Source: Favolaschia claudopus
Taxonomy: Eukaryota > Basidiomycota > Agaricomycetes > Agaricales > Mycenaceae
Assembly (NCBI GenBank): GCA_037176885.1
Contig: JAWWNJ010000022.1
Location: 1,488,001 to 1,552,000 of the forward strand
DNA: 64,000 bases
Direction: 5' to 3'
Shown here in pieces: positions 32,867-43,959 of this stretch (positions within the stretch are counted from its first letter, which is position 1; every line of letters begins with the position of its first letter). The notes below the pieces were generated by a model. The model saw only the letters and a list, made by a program, of their open reading frames with translations, was not told the origin of the DNA and did no database searches. A program made the position numbers and the translations under genes.

Positions 32867-33847
32867 TCAGCCAACACTGTTGTCAGTGAATTCCACCTCA
32901 TGCTCGACGAACACCTCCTTGCAAACGCCGCATGTCTTCTGGTCAATGATCGCAAAAACAGCGCGCCGGAATGAATTCTTGAAACGCGCATTGGGAGCAG
33001 CCAACAGCTCGATCCACAGTTTTGCCACCATTGGCACCTTGTTCTGGAACACCCCGGTTCCAAAACTACCAAGAACGAGGTCCTGTACGCCTTCCTTCTC
33101 GAAGAGATATAAAAGCCGACCCATCCGCTCCCGCATCACATCTTCGATGGCCTTTTCTACGTCTTTTGCAGGCTGGGGGTCTGGGGCGTCGGCGGTGCTG
33201 GAACTGGGCTCATTTATTGGTTTGAAGTATGCTTTGATACCAGCGCCTTTCTTTCCTTTATTATGGCCACCGCCGCCTCCTTCTCGCGAGCGTACCACCC
33301 CAGCGTTCACTGCAGCGCTCGTAAGCACGTCCACTGTCGTTGGGGGAACCCAATCGCCCTTGTCGGTGCGGAAGATCTGCACGCCACGCGTGTAAATCAT
33401 AGCGTGTGTGTAGTATTTACTTTTGGTTTCCTTTCTGTGCATGTGGTAGAAACGCTGCGCGGTGGGTGTTATGAGGGAGGAATAGAGATTGGATGAGCGA
33501 GCGATGCTCTCCTCTTGAGCTGAAGCTCCAGAGATGAAACCGCCGCCTTCTCGTGTGGCTGAGGCGAAATTCAGGACGCCGATCTTGCCCTGTGCACCTG
33601 GGACGCAGTGTTGTACGCCTTGGAGGGTGGAGCATTTGCATAGAATGAGCTCTGCCTTGGAGGCGTGTGATGGACTGGCGCTGGCCCAAGAAGAGAGGGG
33701 GGAATCTGGGGCATAATAGTCGGTGGCCGAAAGATCAGTTGAGAGATCTTTCAGGGGATGAACAGTCCCGTGGATGTCTGGGGTGTGTCCATTGCGGACA
33801 GCAGCTAGAGTGTCGTCTGCAATCTTTGCGAGAACTGGATGAGGCAT
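32867..33847 (-). CDS. Microbial-type poly(ADP-ribose) glycohydrolase-like protein (TIGR02452/DUF2263 family), intronless
   Basis: The first ATG of the frame is at 33847 (MPHPVLAKIADDTLAAV), giving 326 residues with no intron. The signature GGGFISGASAQEES fits the GGG-x(6-8)-QEE catalytic motif of PARG-type macrodomains, with the two Glu binding and activating the ADP-ribose. Other blocks are GKIGVLNFASAT, SSNLYSSL, YYTHAMIYTRGVQIFR and LVLGSFGTGVFQNK (a second nucleotide-binding loop) with FAIIDQKTCGVC near the end. It should release ADP-ribose from modified proteins or act on related substrates. A 70-residue insert rich in Gly, Lys and Pro before DVEKAI is unusual. The lack of introns in an intron-dense genome suggests retroposition or transfer from bacteria. 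Confidence 0.85.
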   Translation of the reverse strand: MPHPVLAKIADDTLAAVRNGHTPDIHGTVHPLKDLSTDLSATDYYAPDSPLSSWASASPSHASKAELILCKCSTLQGVQHCVPGAQGKIGVLNFASATREGGGFISGASAQEESIARSSNLYSSLITPTAQRFYHMHRKETKSKYYTHAMIYTRGVQIFRTDKGDWVPPTTVDVLTSAAVNAGVVRSREGGGGGHNKGKKGAGIKAYFKPINEPSSSTADAPDPQPAKDVEKAIEDVMRERMGRLLYLFEKEGVQDLVLGSFGTGVFQNKVPMVAKLWIELLAAPNARFKNSFRRAVFAIIDQKTCGVCKEVFVEHEVEFTDNSVG

Positions 33848-34572
33848 GGAGAGAGTTCGATGTGGTGCTTGGAAGTGGGACGAAATTGGACGTGTTGCGA
33901 GAGTCAAACCTGATTTTCTTTCAAAAATGCGAGTCAATGGAAGTCAATGGTTGTCGAGGAATTTGAATCGCAATTTATACATGGTTTCAGCGGCACCGAG
34001 CACGTCAAGCTTCGAGCTGTTAACGATGACACCTTTGTTCTTCAGCGCCTTTGTTCTTTATCATTCAACAAGTTTCGGAGTCTTCCCGGATGTTGGGGAC
34101 GTATGCGTGAGGATGAGGTCCGCCTCCAGCTGAATCCGAGCGAAGAAATTGCCAAAATCGCAAGTGGTGGTGAAAGGCAAGCTCTTGGCCGCTGCCAACA
34201 AATCTGTGGGAGCGTCGGCGCCGCCGCCCGAGCGTATTGACCGGAATCCCTCTTCCACACAACACCTCAGGCGGCCTTTTCTCCGCCTCCAACTTCGTTG
34301 AATGAGGGTATTCGAATGCTCTTCCCGGATCGCCTATTCCGAAGCACTTGAACCACAGATTGCGAGTAGGATCGCTAACAGAATTGGTTTCGAACTATCC
34401 TGAATTGTTCATGCATTCTCACATCTCACTATCTGACATCGAGTTTCATTAAATTCTACTGCTCTGGGTGACATAGCGAAGGCTATTGAATGCATCCGAG
34501 CTCGGAGAAGCAGGTGATCGTGCATATAAGAAAGACTCAATTCTGGCTGGTCACTTGGCTTTAACCTCGATC
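33848..34572. other. Divergent promoter region between the PARG-like and dioxygenase genes
   Basis: The spacer is 725 bases. A 65-residue minus-strand frame at 34061-34258 (with SLPFTTTCDFGNFFARIQ) has protein-like composition but no start context or partner exon; it might be a gene remnant. A TATA box for the right-hand gene lies at 34525. Confidence 0.3.
34525..34530 (+). promoter_or_regulatory. TATA-like element of the dioxygenase gene
   Basis: TATAAG within GCATATAAGAAA, 43-48 bases upstream of the ATG at 34573. Confidence 0.45.
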
Positions 34573-35778
34573 ATGTCCAAGTCTATACCGATTATCGATG
34601 TCTCTGCTCTGTTCGCCTCGTCCGACTCGTCTACACCATCCCCGGAGGCTCTGGCTACCGCCAAGGCGCTCTACAATGCCGCCTCTAATTGGGGGTTCAT
34701 GCAGCTGATCCAGCATAATGTCTCTCCATCCTTGCAGTCAGATCTCCTGAAAGCCTCTGAGGCTTTCTTCGCCCTTCCGGAGGCAGATAAGCTGGCCCTC
34801 GATGTACGAAACGGAGGTCTCGCCTGGCGGGGGTACATGCCGTTGGGCGGTGAAGGCACCCGTGGACGCGTCGATCACAAGGAAGGCATTTACTTCGGCC
34901 CCGAGCACGGCGCAGACCATCCGCTCCTGGGCATGCCCCTCCACGGCAAGAACCAATTCCCGAGCGAAGAGCAAGTACCTGGAATGCGCAAAACTGTGCT
35001 GGAGTATATTGCGGAGGTGACCAAGCTCGGCACCGCTATCGTTGCGGCATTGTCATTGGGACTCGGACTCGAAGCTGATCATCTCAAGGGGAAATGGCTG
35101 GAACCTGAACCTGTCGCGCTGTTCCGATGCTTCAAATATGCCCCCCTTGAACCGGTCGAAGGCGAACAAACTTTCGGTATAGGAGAGCACAGTGGTATGT
35201 ACTCCGCTTATTCTACTTGCTCTCTAGTACTCTATATCCAAATTTCTCAGATTTCGGTCTTCTCACGATTCTCAAGCAAGCCTCTCCCGGTCTTCAGGTT
35301 ATCCATGTTATTTTCGGTGCATTTTCACAAACTGACAAGTTCCCATCAGGTGAAATCCCCCTCAGGAGAATGGGTGGACGTGCCTGTCCTCGACAATGCT
35401 TTCATCGTCAACGTCGGCGACATGCTGGACCAGCTCACAGGCGGTCGCCTGCCTTCCCGCTTCCACCGCGTCCTCCCTCCCTCGCCCTCCGCCGGCCCAC
35501 GCTTCTCATTCCCTTTCTTCTTCGACTTTGCATGGACCGCCGAAATGAAGGTCCTGGATTTGTCTCACTTGCCGCCGTTGACTTCGGAGGAGAAAGCAGA
35601 GGCTGAGGCGAGGTGGGCACTCGGGAAGTTCAGGAAGGTGCAAGGCCAGTGGTGGCAGTATCTTGCGAAGAAAGTGCAGAAGGTATTCCCTGACCTTGCG
35701 TTACCCGACTTCGAGGCGAATGAGGCGCCGTCGACGCGCTTCACGCGGCCGGTGCTAACCGCTGCGGCTGCTGCTTGA
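34573..35778 (+). CDS. 2-oxoglutarate/Fe(II)-dependent dioxygenase (isopenicillin N synthase-like)
   Basis: The start at 34573 gives MSKSIPIIDVSALFAS, the DIOX_N opening. WGFMQLIQHNVSPSL and KASEAFFALPEADK are typical of the plant-like and fungal IPNS/GA-oxidase fold. GMPLHGKNQFP and VALFRCFKYAPLEP precede the metal site: EHS-D with His and Asp of the HxD motif split by an intron at about 35193-35251. Then GLLTILKQASPGLQV, VNVGDMLDQLTGGRLPSRFHRVL (shortened blocks; FHRV holds the second His) and RFSFPFFFDFAW, in which Arg-x-Ser binds 2-oxoglutarate. All iron and cosubstrate residues are present. The protein ends in a run of Ala. Substrate is unknown; such enzymes hydroxylate, desaturate or cyclise secondary metabolites. 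Confidence 0.9.
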   Translation: MSKSIPIIDVSALFASSDSSTPSPEALATAKALYNAASNWGFMQLIQHNVSPSLQSDLLKASEAFFALPEADKLALDVRNGGLAWRGYMPLGGEGTRGRVDHKEGIYFGPEHGADHPLLGMPLHGKNQFPSEEQVPGMRKTVLEYIAEVTKLGTAIVAALSLGLGLEADHLKGKWLEPEPVALFRCFKYAPLEPVEGEQTFGIGEHSGMYSAYSTCSLVLYIQISQISVFSRFSSKPLPVFRLSMLFSVHFHKLTSSHQVKSPSGEWVDVPVLDNAFIVNVGDMLDQLTGGRLPSRFHRVLPPSPSAGPRFSFPFFFDFAWTAEMKVLDLSHLPPLTSEEKAEAEARWALGKFRKVQGQWWQYLAKKVQKVFPDLALPDFEANEAPSTRFTRPVLTAAAAA

Positions 35779-36217
35779 TGGGCTTAGGCTCCTTTGTAAC
35801 ATTTAAACACATCTCTCCGATTTTTCGACGCAATCACTTGTACAGTTTCGTCAACTACACGACTCATCGTTTACCTGATTTCGACGTTCGTTACTTGCGA
35901 CTCCGAGCTTTCAACCAAGCTTCGGTCTCAGTAGGACCTTATAGTTACCACTGCTACTTGGACTTGTTGCGGAAGCATTTGAATGCTTCCTCGTCAGATT
36001 TCCCCGCTGCTTATTTCCGATGGCCTTCTCAAGCTGTGTACTCAGTTCAAAATAGACACTTGCATTCCGAGCTTTTGAGGAGCAATTTGGTGCTTGGTGC
36101 CACCTTGCCGTCATATCCCTCCGCCACGACTGGATGCTATTCTACTTTTTGCTCTAAATACTAGTACTCTCTCTGAACATCAAAGACCAAGAAATCCTAG
36201 CTAATACCAAGACGGTG

Positions 36218-36239
36218 CTCTCTCTCTCTCTCTCTCTCT
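36218..36239. repeat. (CT)11 microsatellite
   Basis: Eleven uninterrupted CT units. Pyrimidine-rich tracts like this are common in fungal promoters. Confidence 0.95.
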
Positions 36240-36416
36240 AGCAGTCTTGTGTGACTTATTACGAACAAGTCTCAAAGTGAGCAAACAGGCTTTTCTTCGG
36301 ATTCGCCGTAGTATGTTCGGATATGGCGAACGCCGCTCCATGTTTGTCGTCATCCATGGGCTTGCTTCGCACCTCTAACCAGCGGATAAATTGGCTTCTT
36401 CCGGGCTTTTACAGCA

Positions 36417-36423
36417 TATAAAT
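36417..36423 (+). promoter_or_regulatory. TATA box of the GH12 gene
   Basis: TATAAAT, 56-62 bases upstream of the ATG at 36479. Confidence 0.6.
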
Positions 36424-36478
36424 TGGACGAGAGAGCGATGCCAGTAACCACATCTACTCTCTTCTACACTTGAGTCCA

Positions 36479-37734
36479 ATGCAAATCATCCGCACTCTCG
36501 CTTTGCCAGTCCTGCTCGCAGGATTCGGAGCGGCACAAACCATCACAGGCCAGTTCGACTGTCTTCCAGCAGGAGGTGGGGTTACGTTTTTTCGCATTTA
36601 TCTTCAAACTAAAGGAAGAGAAAGGTTTCCAACTTTGTCAGAATGTATGGGGTGCTAGTACGTTCCGCCACGAGTAAATATGCAAAGCATAGCTTGATAG
36701 CGCGTCAGGGTCCGGTACGGGCTCACAGCAGTCTACCCTGAACAGCGCGTCGAACACGACTGTCGCATGGTCCACGACCTATAACTGGGCCAATGGACCG
36801 AACGCAGTCAAGAGCTGTAAGTCGACTGTGTCGTCAACCATGCCTAGTCAGCCTCAGATGATTGAATGTAGATGCAAATGTCATCTCAAACGCTGCCAAG
36901 GGTGTTCAGGTAGGCAGTCGATTGGAAGGACGTTTCAAGACTGCTCATCCGTTGACTCGACAGCTTCAAAATGTTGCATCCGCACCAACGTCATGGAACT
37001 GGAACTACGCAAGCCAATCCGCAGGAATACGTGCTGATGTCTCGTAAGATTCAAAGGTTCATACAAAGAGATTGCTCACTCTCTGGATTAGCTACGATAT
37101 CTGGTTTGGCACGGCAAGCTCTGGACAGCCAGCGACCGCTGCCTCATCGTATGAGATGTAGGCGATGCTGATTGTCTTTTCATTCTGTTCCATTCAACTT
37201 CTTGTAGAATGATCTGGCTTTCTGGCCTCGGCGGGTATGGCGAATTTGTTTCCGATTTTTGAATACTTCACGAGGCCTCCACGTCCAGAATTCAGCCTGT
37301 TGGATCGCAAATCACGACCAGCACCAGCATTGCAGGGCACACCTGGAATCTGTGGAAGGTATGAGCACACAAAGTTCGAAGATGCAACAACCTTATCTCA
37401 AAATTTTCTAGGGCCCCAACTCTAACTGGCAGGTTCTGTCATTTGTTAGCTCCGCCGGAGACATCAACTCGTTCAATGTGGACTTGAATGACTTCTTCAG
37501 TACGTCGTGTTCAATCAGAAACTACAGTCGGCGATGAACGCATTTTCCTAGAATATTTGATCCAGGAGCAAGGCGTAGCACCGACCCAGGTAGGCCCTCC
37601 ATCGACATTGACATTGTATATTGCTGATATTAGTTGCGCAGTTCGTTCAAGCAATTCAAACGGGAACTGAAGCCTTCACTGGTAATGCCACTCTAGTCAC
37701 CACCGCATACAGCGTATCTCTAGTTTCGAAATAA
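36479..37734 (+). CDS. GH12 endoglucanase (cellulase or xyloglucanase), secreted
   Basis: The start at 36479 gives MQIIRTLALPVLLAGFGAAQ, a signal peptide cut near Ala-Ala/Gln. Short exons then give GFQLCQNVWGA, GTGSQQSTLNSASNTTVAW, YNWANGPNAVKSYANV, PTSWNWNYASQSAGIRADVS, YDIWFG, ASSYEIMIWLSGLGG, GHTWNLWKGPNSNWQVLSFV, NVDLNDFFKYL and IQTGTEAFTGNATL. These are the GH12 blocks in order: the Glu of YEIMIWL is the nucleophile and the Glu of GTEAFTG the acid/base. The mature length, about 220 residues, is normal for the family. It should cut beta-1,4-glucan or xyloglucan outside the cell. The gene is split into about nine to ten exons, some under 50 bases. No carbohydrate-binding module is present. 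Confidence 0.9.
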
Positions 37735-37800
37735 GCACGTCTCACTCTATTTTGTTGTCGAGGAATAAAAGTGTATTCTGTGTGCCGTTTACTGGCGTTA

Positions 37801-38623
37801 TTAGCTGGTCAAAATAGTCCCCTTCCCACCGGCTCCATGCCATTTTGCCGCCAAGGCTTTGCAGGCAGTTTCGACAGAGGTACTGCGCTGGCCTTCAATT
37901 ATTGTGCTGTTATCTAGGTTGAATTGCCAGCCGGCATACTGGCCGTTCACTTGCAAGAGGACCGTCTGCTGGGCGACCCTTGTTAGGGTGCAAGCTGAGA
38001 GAGGAAATATAATTCCGTTTCGGCGCCAGCTACCAGCGCTCTGAATGAATACCCTCCGGTTCAGAGAAGTCGGCTTGACATTAGCCTGTTTTGGCGGTAG
38101 AATGGAGAGCATTGTGGCCTAATAAACGATGTGTAATCCATGAGTATGTATTCATCGCACCATTCGAGTGCAAAACGCACCGTTCGTGATCGGTATATAA
38201 GCAACGATGCCGCTACTAATGCACCGGTAGCAATTTCCATAGAACAAACTGCCACACGCATCCATGTCGGTCGCAATTGTGGCACTTCGCCCTCAGATTT
38301 GGCCTCGGTTTTCCAATTTCGCCAGGTAACCGCAACGGTATTTACGCTGCGTATTCAGAGCTCGAAAGCGTTACAATAGTGGAGCCTCAACACATACATG
38401 ATTAGGGCGTCCGCAGCTAAAGTAGACTTGAGTTGTTAACGACTGAAGAGAATCTTTTGGGAGAACGAGTACCAATGGCGATTGGCGCGAAAAGGGCGAG
38501 TCCTGAAGGTGGACGGTGGTAGAGCGCTACTGTGATATTCTTCACTCGTCCTGGCACTCCAGCGTTGGTTCCCTGCAGCAGATTTTTCGCATAGTTTTTG
38601 GCGTAACCAAAGAAGATGGACAT
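37801..38623 (-). CDS. TMEM223-like protein, probably mitochondrial inner membrane
   Basis: The start at 38623 gives MSIFFGYAKNYAKNLLQGTN, then GVPGRVKNITVALYHRPPSG and LALFAPIAIG. A second exon gives PTWMRVAVCSMEIATGALV and AASLLIYRSRT, one or two membrane segments. The last gives RRNGIIFPLSACTLTRVAQ, VNGQYAGWQFNLDN and ends KGTILTS. This order of blocks resembles fungal TMEM223 homologues, which are linked to cytochrome c oxidase assembly in animals; the similarity is from memory and moderate. The intron between the first two exons (about 38450-38286) is longer than usual and its exact ends are uncertain. Confidence 0.55.
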
Positions 38624-38774
38624 CGGCCGTTCCCGAACTGACGTAAACGCAAATCAACTCTTCCTCTTTGAGACCTGGGCCCGCTTGGACCGCCTTCGAA
38701 AATTCGCTGGCTTTCTCAGGGGGCCCTGTCAATGAGGTCTGTGTGTGATCGGACATTCCCGCTTACCTCTTGGG

Positions 38775-38952
38775 CTTTCCAATGGCTTGTGGCTGGGATA
38801 CGCGTCCTCGAAGAATTTCCAGAGCACAAAGCGACTACAACGCCTTGCCATGACTCGACTGCTGGAACGGGTCTTTTCTGAACGACCCTTGGTTTGCTAC
38901 GACTCACGAGCAAGTGTTTCTCCTGCTTGACAATTTCTTGTACGGGTGAACG
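38775..38952 (-). pseudogene. Decayed fragment of an omega-class GST gene
   Basis: On the minus strand this segment matches the intact GST at 28687-29673 in order: CACCCGTACAAGAA and AGGAGAAACA (the VNPYKKEKH exon), AGAAAAGACCCGTTCCAGC (the PKGLVPAV block), CATGGCAAGGCGTT and TTCTTCGAGGACGCGTATCCC (first 20 bases shown are TTCTTCGAGGACGCGTATCC), which reads FFEDAYP. A two-base loss before CATGGC and a TAG just after break the frame, and a 9-base insertion splits the lysine-rich block. The catalytic Cys exon and the helical C-terminal domain are absent. It lies just upstream of the TMEM223-like gene on the same strand. Confidence 0.75.
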
Positions 38953-39106
38953 ACTCTGCTCGTCATGGTCTCGCACTCCGTATCCTCAGACAATCCTGAG
39001 TCCAATACATGACTGCAGCCTTCACAAACTCCCACAATATCCGTCGCTCATCTGATCAAGTAAAGGGTAGATTATACAGTAAAGCCACGAATCCGAGTCA
39101 GCCCGG

Positions 39107-42100
39107 TCAAGGAAGAACCAAAACTGAGCCGAGCGACGCTTCCCCATCATGTACAGATTCTACACTAGGCCGTCCAGCGAGCTGCCGCTCTTTAGCCCGA
39201 TCCAGTCGAACATTGACAATTTTCACCACGTCTCCTTCTGTCTCCGTCTCCGCATTCGCTTCTCGTGCTTGTGCAGGAACAATAGCCCGTCTCTTGTCCA
39301 CAATCTTCATCCGCGGTACTTTCACATAACCACAGTCGATGGGGATTAATTTCCAGGTGAAAATTTCCTCTCCACCTGGTAACAAGATTGGCACGCGACC
39401 ACTTCTCAGCCCTGCGACTACGAAGCCATCGGCTGGGTCAGGTTCAAGTTGGATCGTAACGTTGGCAGATTGTGATGGATGTCGATTTCGTAGGGTTATA
39501 GTCAGCGATATGGGGACGTGAAGCCTGGCAGTCGGGGGGACGTCAAGGAGGGCGATAACACCGTCCATTGGTGGTCGAAGTGGTGGCAAAGAAAACACGC
39601 TGATTGCCAGTGGACCTCGTTCATCAGTCCCAAGTAATCTGGTTTATTGTCAGTGTTGATAATATGAACACAAGCCTATGACCTACCGTCTCCAACTGAT
39701 CTCATATTTCCCGGGTCCGATAATGGCCGACTCTTCGAGGTCGAGGTCCTCTCCAAGATCCAGGCTGATTCGGCATACAGAAGAAAACGCATCACCGGGA
39801 AGATAGTCTACGAGCGTCAATTGACAATAAGAACACAGAAGATCAGCTCACCTGAAGGAATATCGTTATCAGTGTCGATAGACGCATCCGTCACCTTGGC
39901 GTGTTCATTGTCCTGCGAGGAGTCAATCTCAGATTCCCGCACATTCATCTAGCACAAACCTCCCGAAGCAGTTTCACGCTGACCACTTCCAAGCCCCAAG
40001 GACCCGTGCATTCCATCTGCGCTGTAACAACAGCCTCACCACCGTCCCCATCATCCCAGAAATCGTGATCGTAATTCCGGAGGTCTGCAACTCCCACTCT
40101 CGAACCAGGTGCGCGCTTATATACCACATCATAGTCGACCTTGATCGGAGCCAGTGTAGGCACCGCTAGAGTCTGCAGTGTCTCCGTCATGTCCAGAAGT
40201 TCAGGGCTCTCAGGCTGTTCAGCTCCCGCGACGGTCGACTGCAGCGAGATATCGAGCAAGCGATCGCCAGCGCCTCCACTGCTGATCAAATGAAGCGTTT
40301 TGACGACGCTCACCCCTGGCTTCAGACTCCCAAGGTTGATACCTTTGATGAGACTTGAAGAGCGTTCATCATCGAGAAGGATGACATTCTCTGAGAAAGA
40401 GTCAACCCCCAGTCTGCGAGAAATACGGAGCTCTCTCACCTGTACCGTCAATTTCTGTGGGCTGCAGAAGTACATCTGCGATAACTTCCAGTTCACGGTC
40501 GTCAATATTGGTCACTTCAATGAGGATAGAATGATCTTCGTCGAGGTATGCCGGAGCTTTTTGAGAGAGCGTCATCGAGATGTTATGCGGACGGTGGCGG
40601 ATACTGGACAGGTGTTCAAATGCAATTCTGAACACGACGACAATGAAACTAACGTCACAGAAGAAACGTCTTCTCGATCAAGCCGTATGAATCGGGGAGG
40701 GTCGATAGAGCTCAGCCACTGCGCAGGGACCAGCGTGCTCCCGCGTGAGGCTAGATGATCGGGAATCTGGATCGTCCATGGGCCTTGCTCTAGCGTTAGC
40801 ACTATTTTCGATATCTGCGACGATGCAGATGTCAGCTTGTTGAGTAACAGATGGCAGGGAGAGCACATACTTTGACAGATGCAGGGCTGTCCGAAGACAA
40901 TGTGCCAGCGAACACGATGGAGCCCCCCGACTGCCAACGAAGGGAGGCTTCCGGAGTGCCAATCGCTGACGATGACGATATGTGACCCAGATCAACGCGC
41001 TGCACGAGAGGGGGAGCCGACTCTACAGCATGCCGAACAACGACAGACGGCAGATCGCCAGAAAAACAAATTTCCACAGATGAGAACGGCAATGCCGCTA
41101 CGGAAGCCATGGACGGGGCAGCCAAACATAGCTGGAAGGCTGCTGCCTCTCCTACTTTGACTTCCGAAGTCCAAAAGGCGACAGTCGATCCAACTAAGAA
41201 CATTACTTTCTGCAAAAGCGCTGAGAGTGAGACGTACAGATAGGCTGCGATTCAACAAGGTCAATGACCATTGGCTCAGGGTCCGGATTCGAAGGTACAG
41301 AGCTCTGTATGAAGCGTGATAAGCAAAGGAAGCATACACAAGATAAGCTTTGACCTTCAAAATGGCAAGCAGGTCTTCCTCCAAGGCAACAGGGTCGTCG
41401 GATGCCTCCCCACCTCGAATCAAAAAGCGAAGTTTGCGAGCAGAAAGGGAGGGAGTTGTTGAAACGCCTCACCGTAACCAAGCATTTCCACCAACAGGCG
41501 GATGGTCAACTCAACATCGCCGAGCTGCCGAGCACAAGCATACCAGGTCGCAAGCAGCGGTCGCAATAATATGCCCCACTTTTCTCGGCGATAGCTCTTT
41601 GCTATGCGCTCGAAAAATCTAGGCGAACATTTAACGCGAAGTCTTCCGACTGAGGAGACGTACGTACCGAACAGCCATCTCGAATTTACCAGATTCATAA
41701 TAAGTCTGGCCGATACGGTATGCAATCCACAGCGTCAAGCGGCCCTGATTTTGATTTTGGAGATTGGCAGGCGCGAATTTTTTGAACAACTCGTACGCTT
41801 TGGTGTACAGCTGCCGTACACGTTCGGGAGAGTTCAGTCAGAGGACCGAACGGGTCAATTGGCTCCACGCACCTCCAATATAATGATAAGATGGTCGACC
41901 TTCTTTTCGTTGGTGAATCCTGCAGATGGATTCAACGACTGCTGGGCTGCCTGCCGATGGTTCATAAAGACGAGGAAGTCCAAAGTATCAAGGCGAATAA
42001 TCCTACCTCAGCCTCCGCCGCCGCCAGGAACCGTTCGCGCCGCGCCTCAGTGCATTTTGCAGCCATATAGTAGTAGTAGCCGGGATGTTGCAGCGCATGG

Positions 42101-43753
42101 CTGGGATTGATGCCCATGGTACGTAGAGTCTCGACTTCCAATATACTACTGGGGGGCGGGGCTGAGGGTCTGGGAGTTTGTGGCAGCAGCGTATTGACTG
42201 GTCGATGATCAGGGATAACCAGTTTTGACTGGATTCCATGCTCCAGGAGTTCGGCTAAGATACGATGCCTACAGTTCAAATGTCAATTGATTGAATTAGT
42301 AGACATGGTTTGGGACTGACTGTCGCGCTACCCAGCTCCAGAATTCGAAGGTGTCTTCCCCGATACCCCAGCCTCGAGAAAAGTCCCCGAACTTGCGGAT
42401 ATGAGTATTATGATGGGATAAAGCGAGAGCATGCTCGTTGTTATACAGATAAAGCTTTGCTACCTGAGGTGAAGGCGTGAGATACGCCCTAATTGAGAGT
42501 GAGCACAAGATATTTACTTTGATATTGATACAATCCGCTAAAACCTTTGCCTCTGCCCAACGCTTAGTGCGTGGGGGAAGAATGGCGGTTGATCCAAACA
42601 TTATTAGCAACGTTGCGTAGGCGTCTTGATAATGTCTGCGGGGAAGATGAGAAGGATGCACCAAAGGCATAGAGGCAACACAACTTGAGAGCGATGTCGT
42701 CTTCTCCTCGGAATTCTGCGAAGCATGCCATCTTGTATTCATATCTCACCGTCCACCCTTCAGGACGAAGTGGCCGGCCGATTCCAGGTGTACCCAGAGG
42801 TGTGTGCGGTATTTGATAGGAGGAGGTTTGCGAGTGTCTATTGCGTTTCCGTCTCACTCGCTTAGAATGCGCCGTATAATATTCTAGTGCAGGCTCATAG
42901 AGTGCATGTTGTAGACTAAGAGACAGTTGAACACGGAGGTGCAATCAGCAGACAATACACACCTTTTCACGAAGTCAGCAAGCTCAGACTGGCTGACGGG
43001 GCTGAGCACGAATAGCGCAGCACGAGAATCGAGACCACTTTGACGTCGGATGTAGGTCAACCGAGCATCTAGAGATGGATCATCTGCAAGGGGTTTACAA
43101 ACGGGTTGCAAGCGAGAGCAAAGTGAAGGACCTAGCATTCGCCTGGTGGCCATGAGAACAACAGTAAGTTTGATGTTGCGTTCATTCGTACTTTTCTTTC
43201 TCGACGCAATCTCCGCAGCCAACTCAGCATCACGTTTCCGCTCTTCCAACTCCCGTTCGCGCTCCCGATCAGGATCTGGGGGGTCTAAGGGAGATTTCGG
43301 CGTATGTGGCGGGTATTCGAATATGCGCAGAAACATAACGAACACGGACGGCACCAACGTAGTGTGCTTTCTTATCCATACGGGTGCAATGAGACCGTCA
43401 GGATGAAGCGGGGAGGATGGGGTTAACGGGGAAAGTGGAGAATGTGAATTCGACCATCCGGGGTCATCCTGAGGCAGTAGTTTTCGTGGAGGAAAGCGCA
43501 CGGCCTTGTCGACGGGTATTATTTGGAAAGTTTTCGACTTGTCCGGCTGCCAAATGGCAACTTTGCGTTGCGTTAACAAGGCTTCCCGGAGGCGAACGGT
43601 GAGAAGAACAAATGGATCCTGCTGCGACTTGGGTGTGGTCGGAGTAATTGGACTTTGGGCCACGGAAGCGGGAGTACTGGTAATTGCATCAAGACCAGCC
43701 ACGAACATGACCGGGGCCAGCTGGGCCAGCAATTCAGGTGGATATGAGTTCAT
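39107..43753 (-). CDS. TRAPPC11: TRAPP complex subunit 11 (TRAPPC11, foie gras/gryzun domains)
   Basis: A large peripheral subunit of the TRAPP III-type tethering complex, acting in ER-Golgi traffic and autophagy. The start at 43753 gives MNSYPPELLAQLAPVMFVAG. The N-terminal third includes LTVRLREALLTQRK and KSTNERNIKLTVVLMATR, then ARLTYIRRQSGLDSRAALF. The foie-gras region has EPALEYYTAHSKRVRRKRNR, GWTVRYEYKMACFAEFRGED and WAEAKVLADCINIK. The C-terminal third is beta-rich gryzun sequence: HVPISLTITLRNRHPSQSAN, TIQLEPDPADGFVVAGLRSG and FTWKLIPIDCGYVKVP. The protein ends LGSVLVLP. Fifteen or more exons; order and length (about 1,200 residues) fit the family. A housekeeping gene; nothing odd seen. 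Confidence 0.88.
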
Positions 43754-43959
43754 CGGCGCGTTCCCAGTCTATTCCACCGAGTATTCGAATGGATTCGGTG
43801 ACTAGAAACGCGGCAAATGCCAATGGGAGTCGCGTACAAGTCGCGTATGTAACGTCGATTAACAGGTGTAAACACGATTACTTTACGACTTTTTATCTGC
43901 AGAGACAGTAGAGTTGACACCAACATTTCGACTCGCAGAAGGCACCACTTCGTCCAACA

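Larger units (their letters stand above)
35779..36478. other. Intergenic region (700 bases) with a (CT)11 microsatellite
   Basis: This holds the dioxygenase 3' flank and the GH12 promoter. The only structures seen are the CT repeat at 36218-36239 and a TATA box at 36417. Confidence 0.4.

Noticed and set aside
38436..38756. 106-residue minus-strand frame starting MSDHTQTSL as a 5' exon of the TMEM223-like gene
   Set aside because: It is out of frame with the conserved GVPGRVKN block and runs through the GST pseudogene end; the ATG at 38623 gives a family-like start without it.
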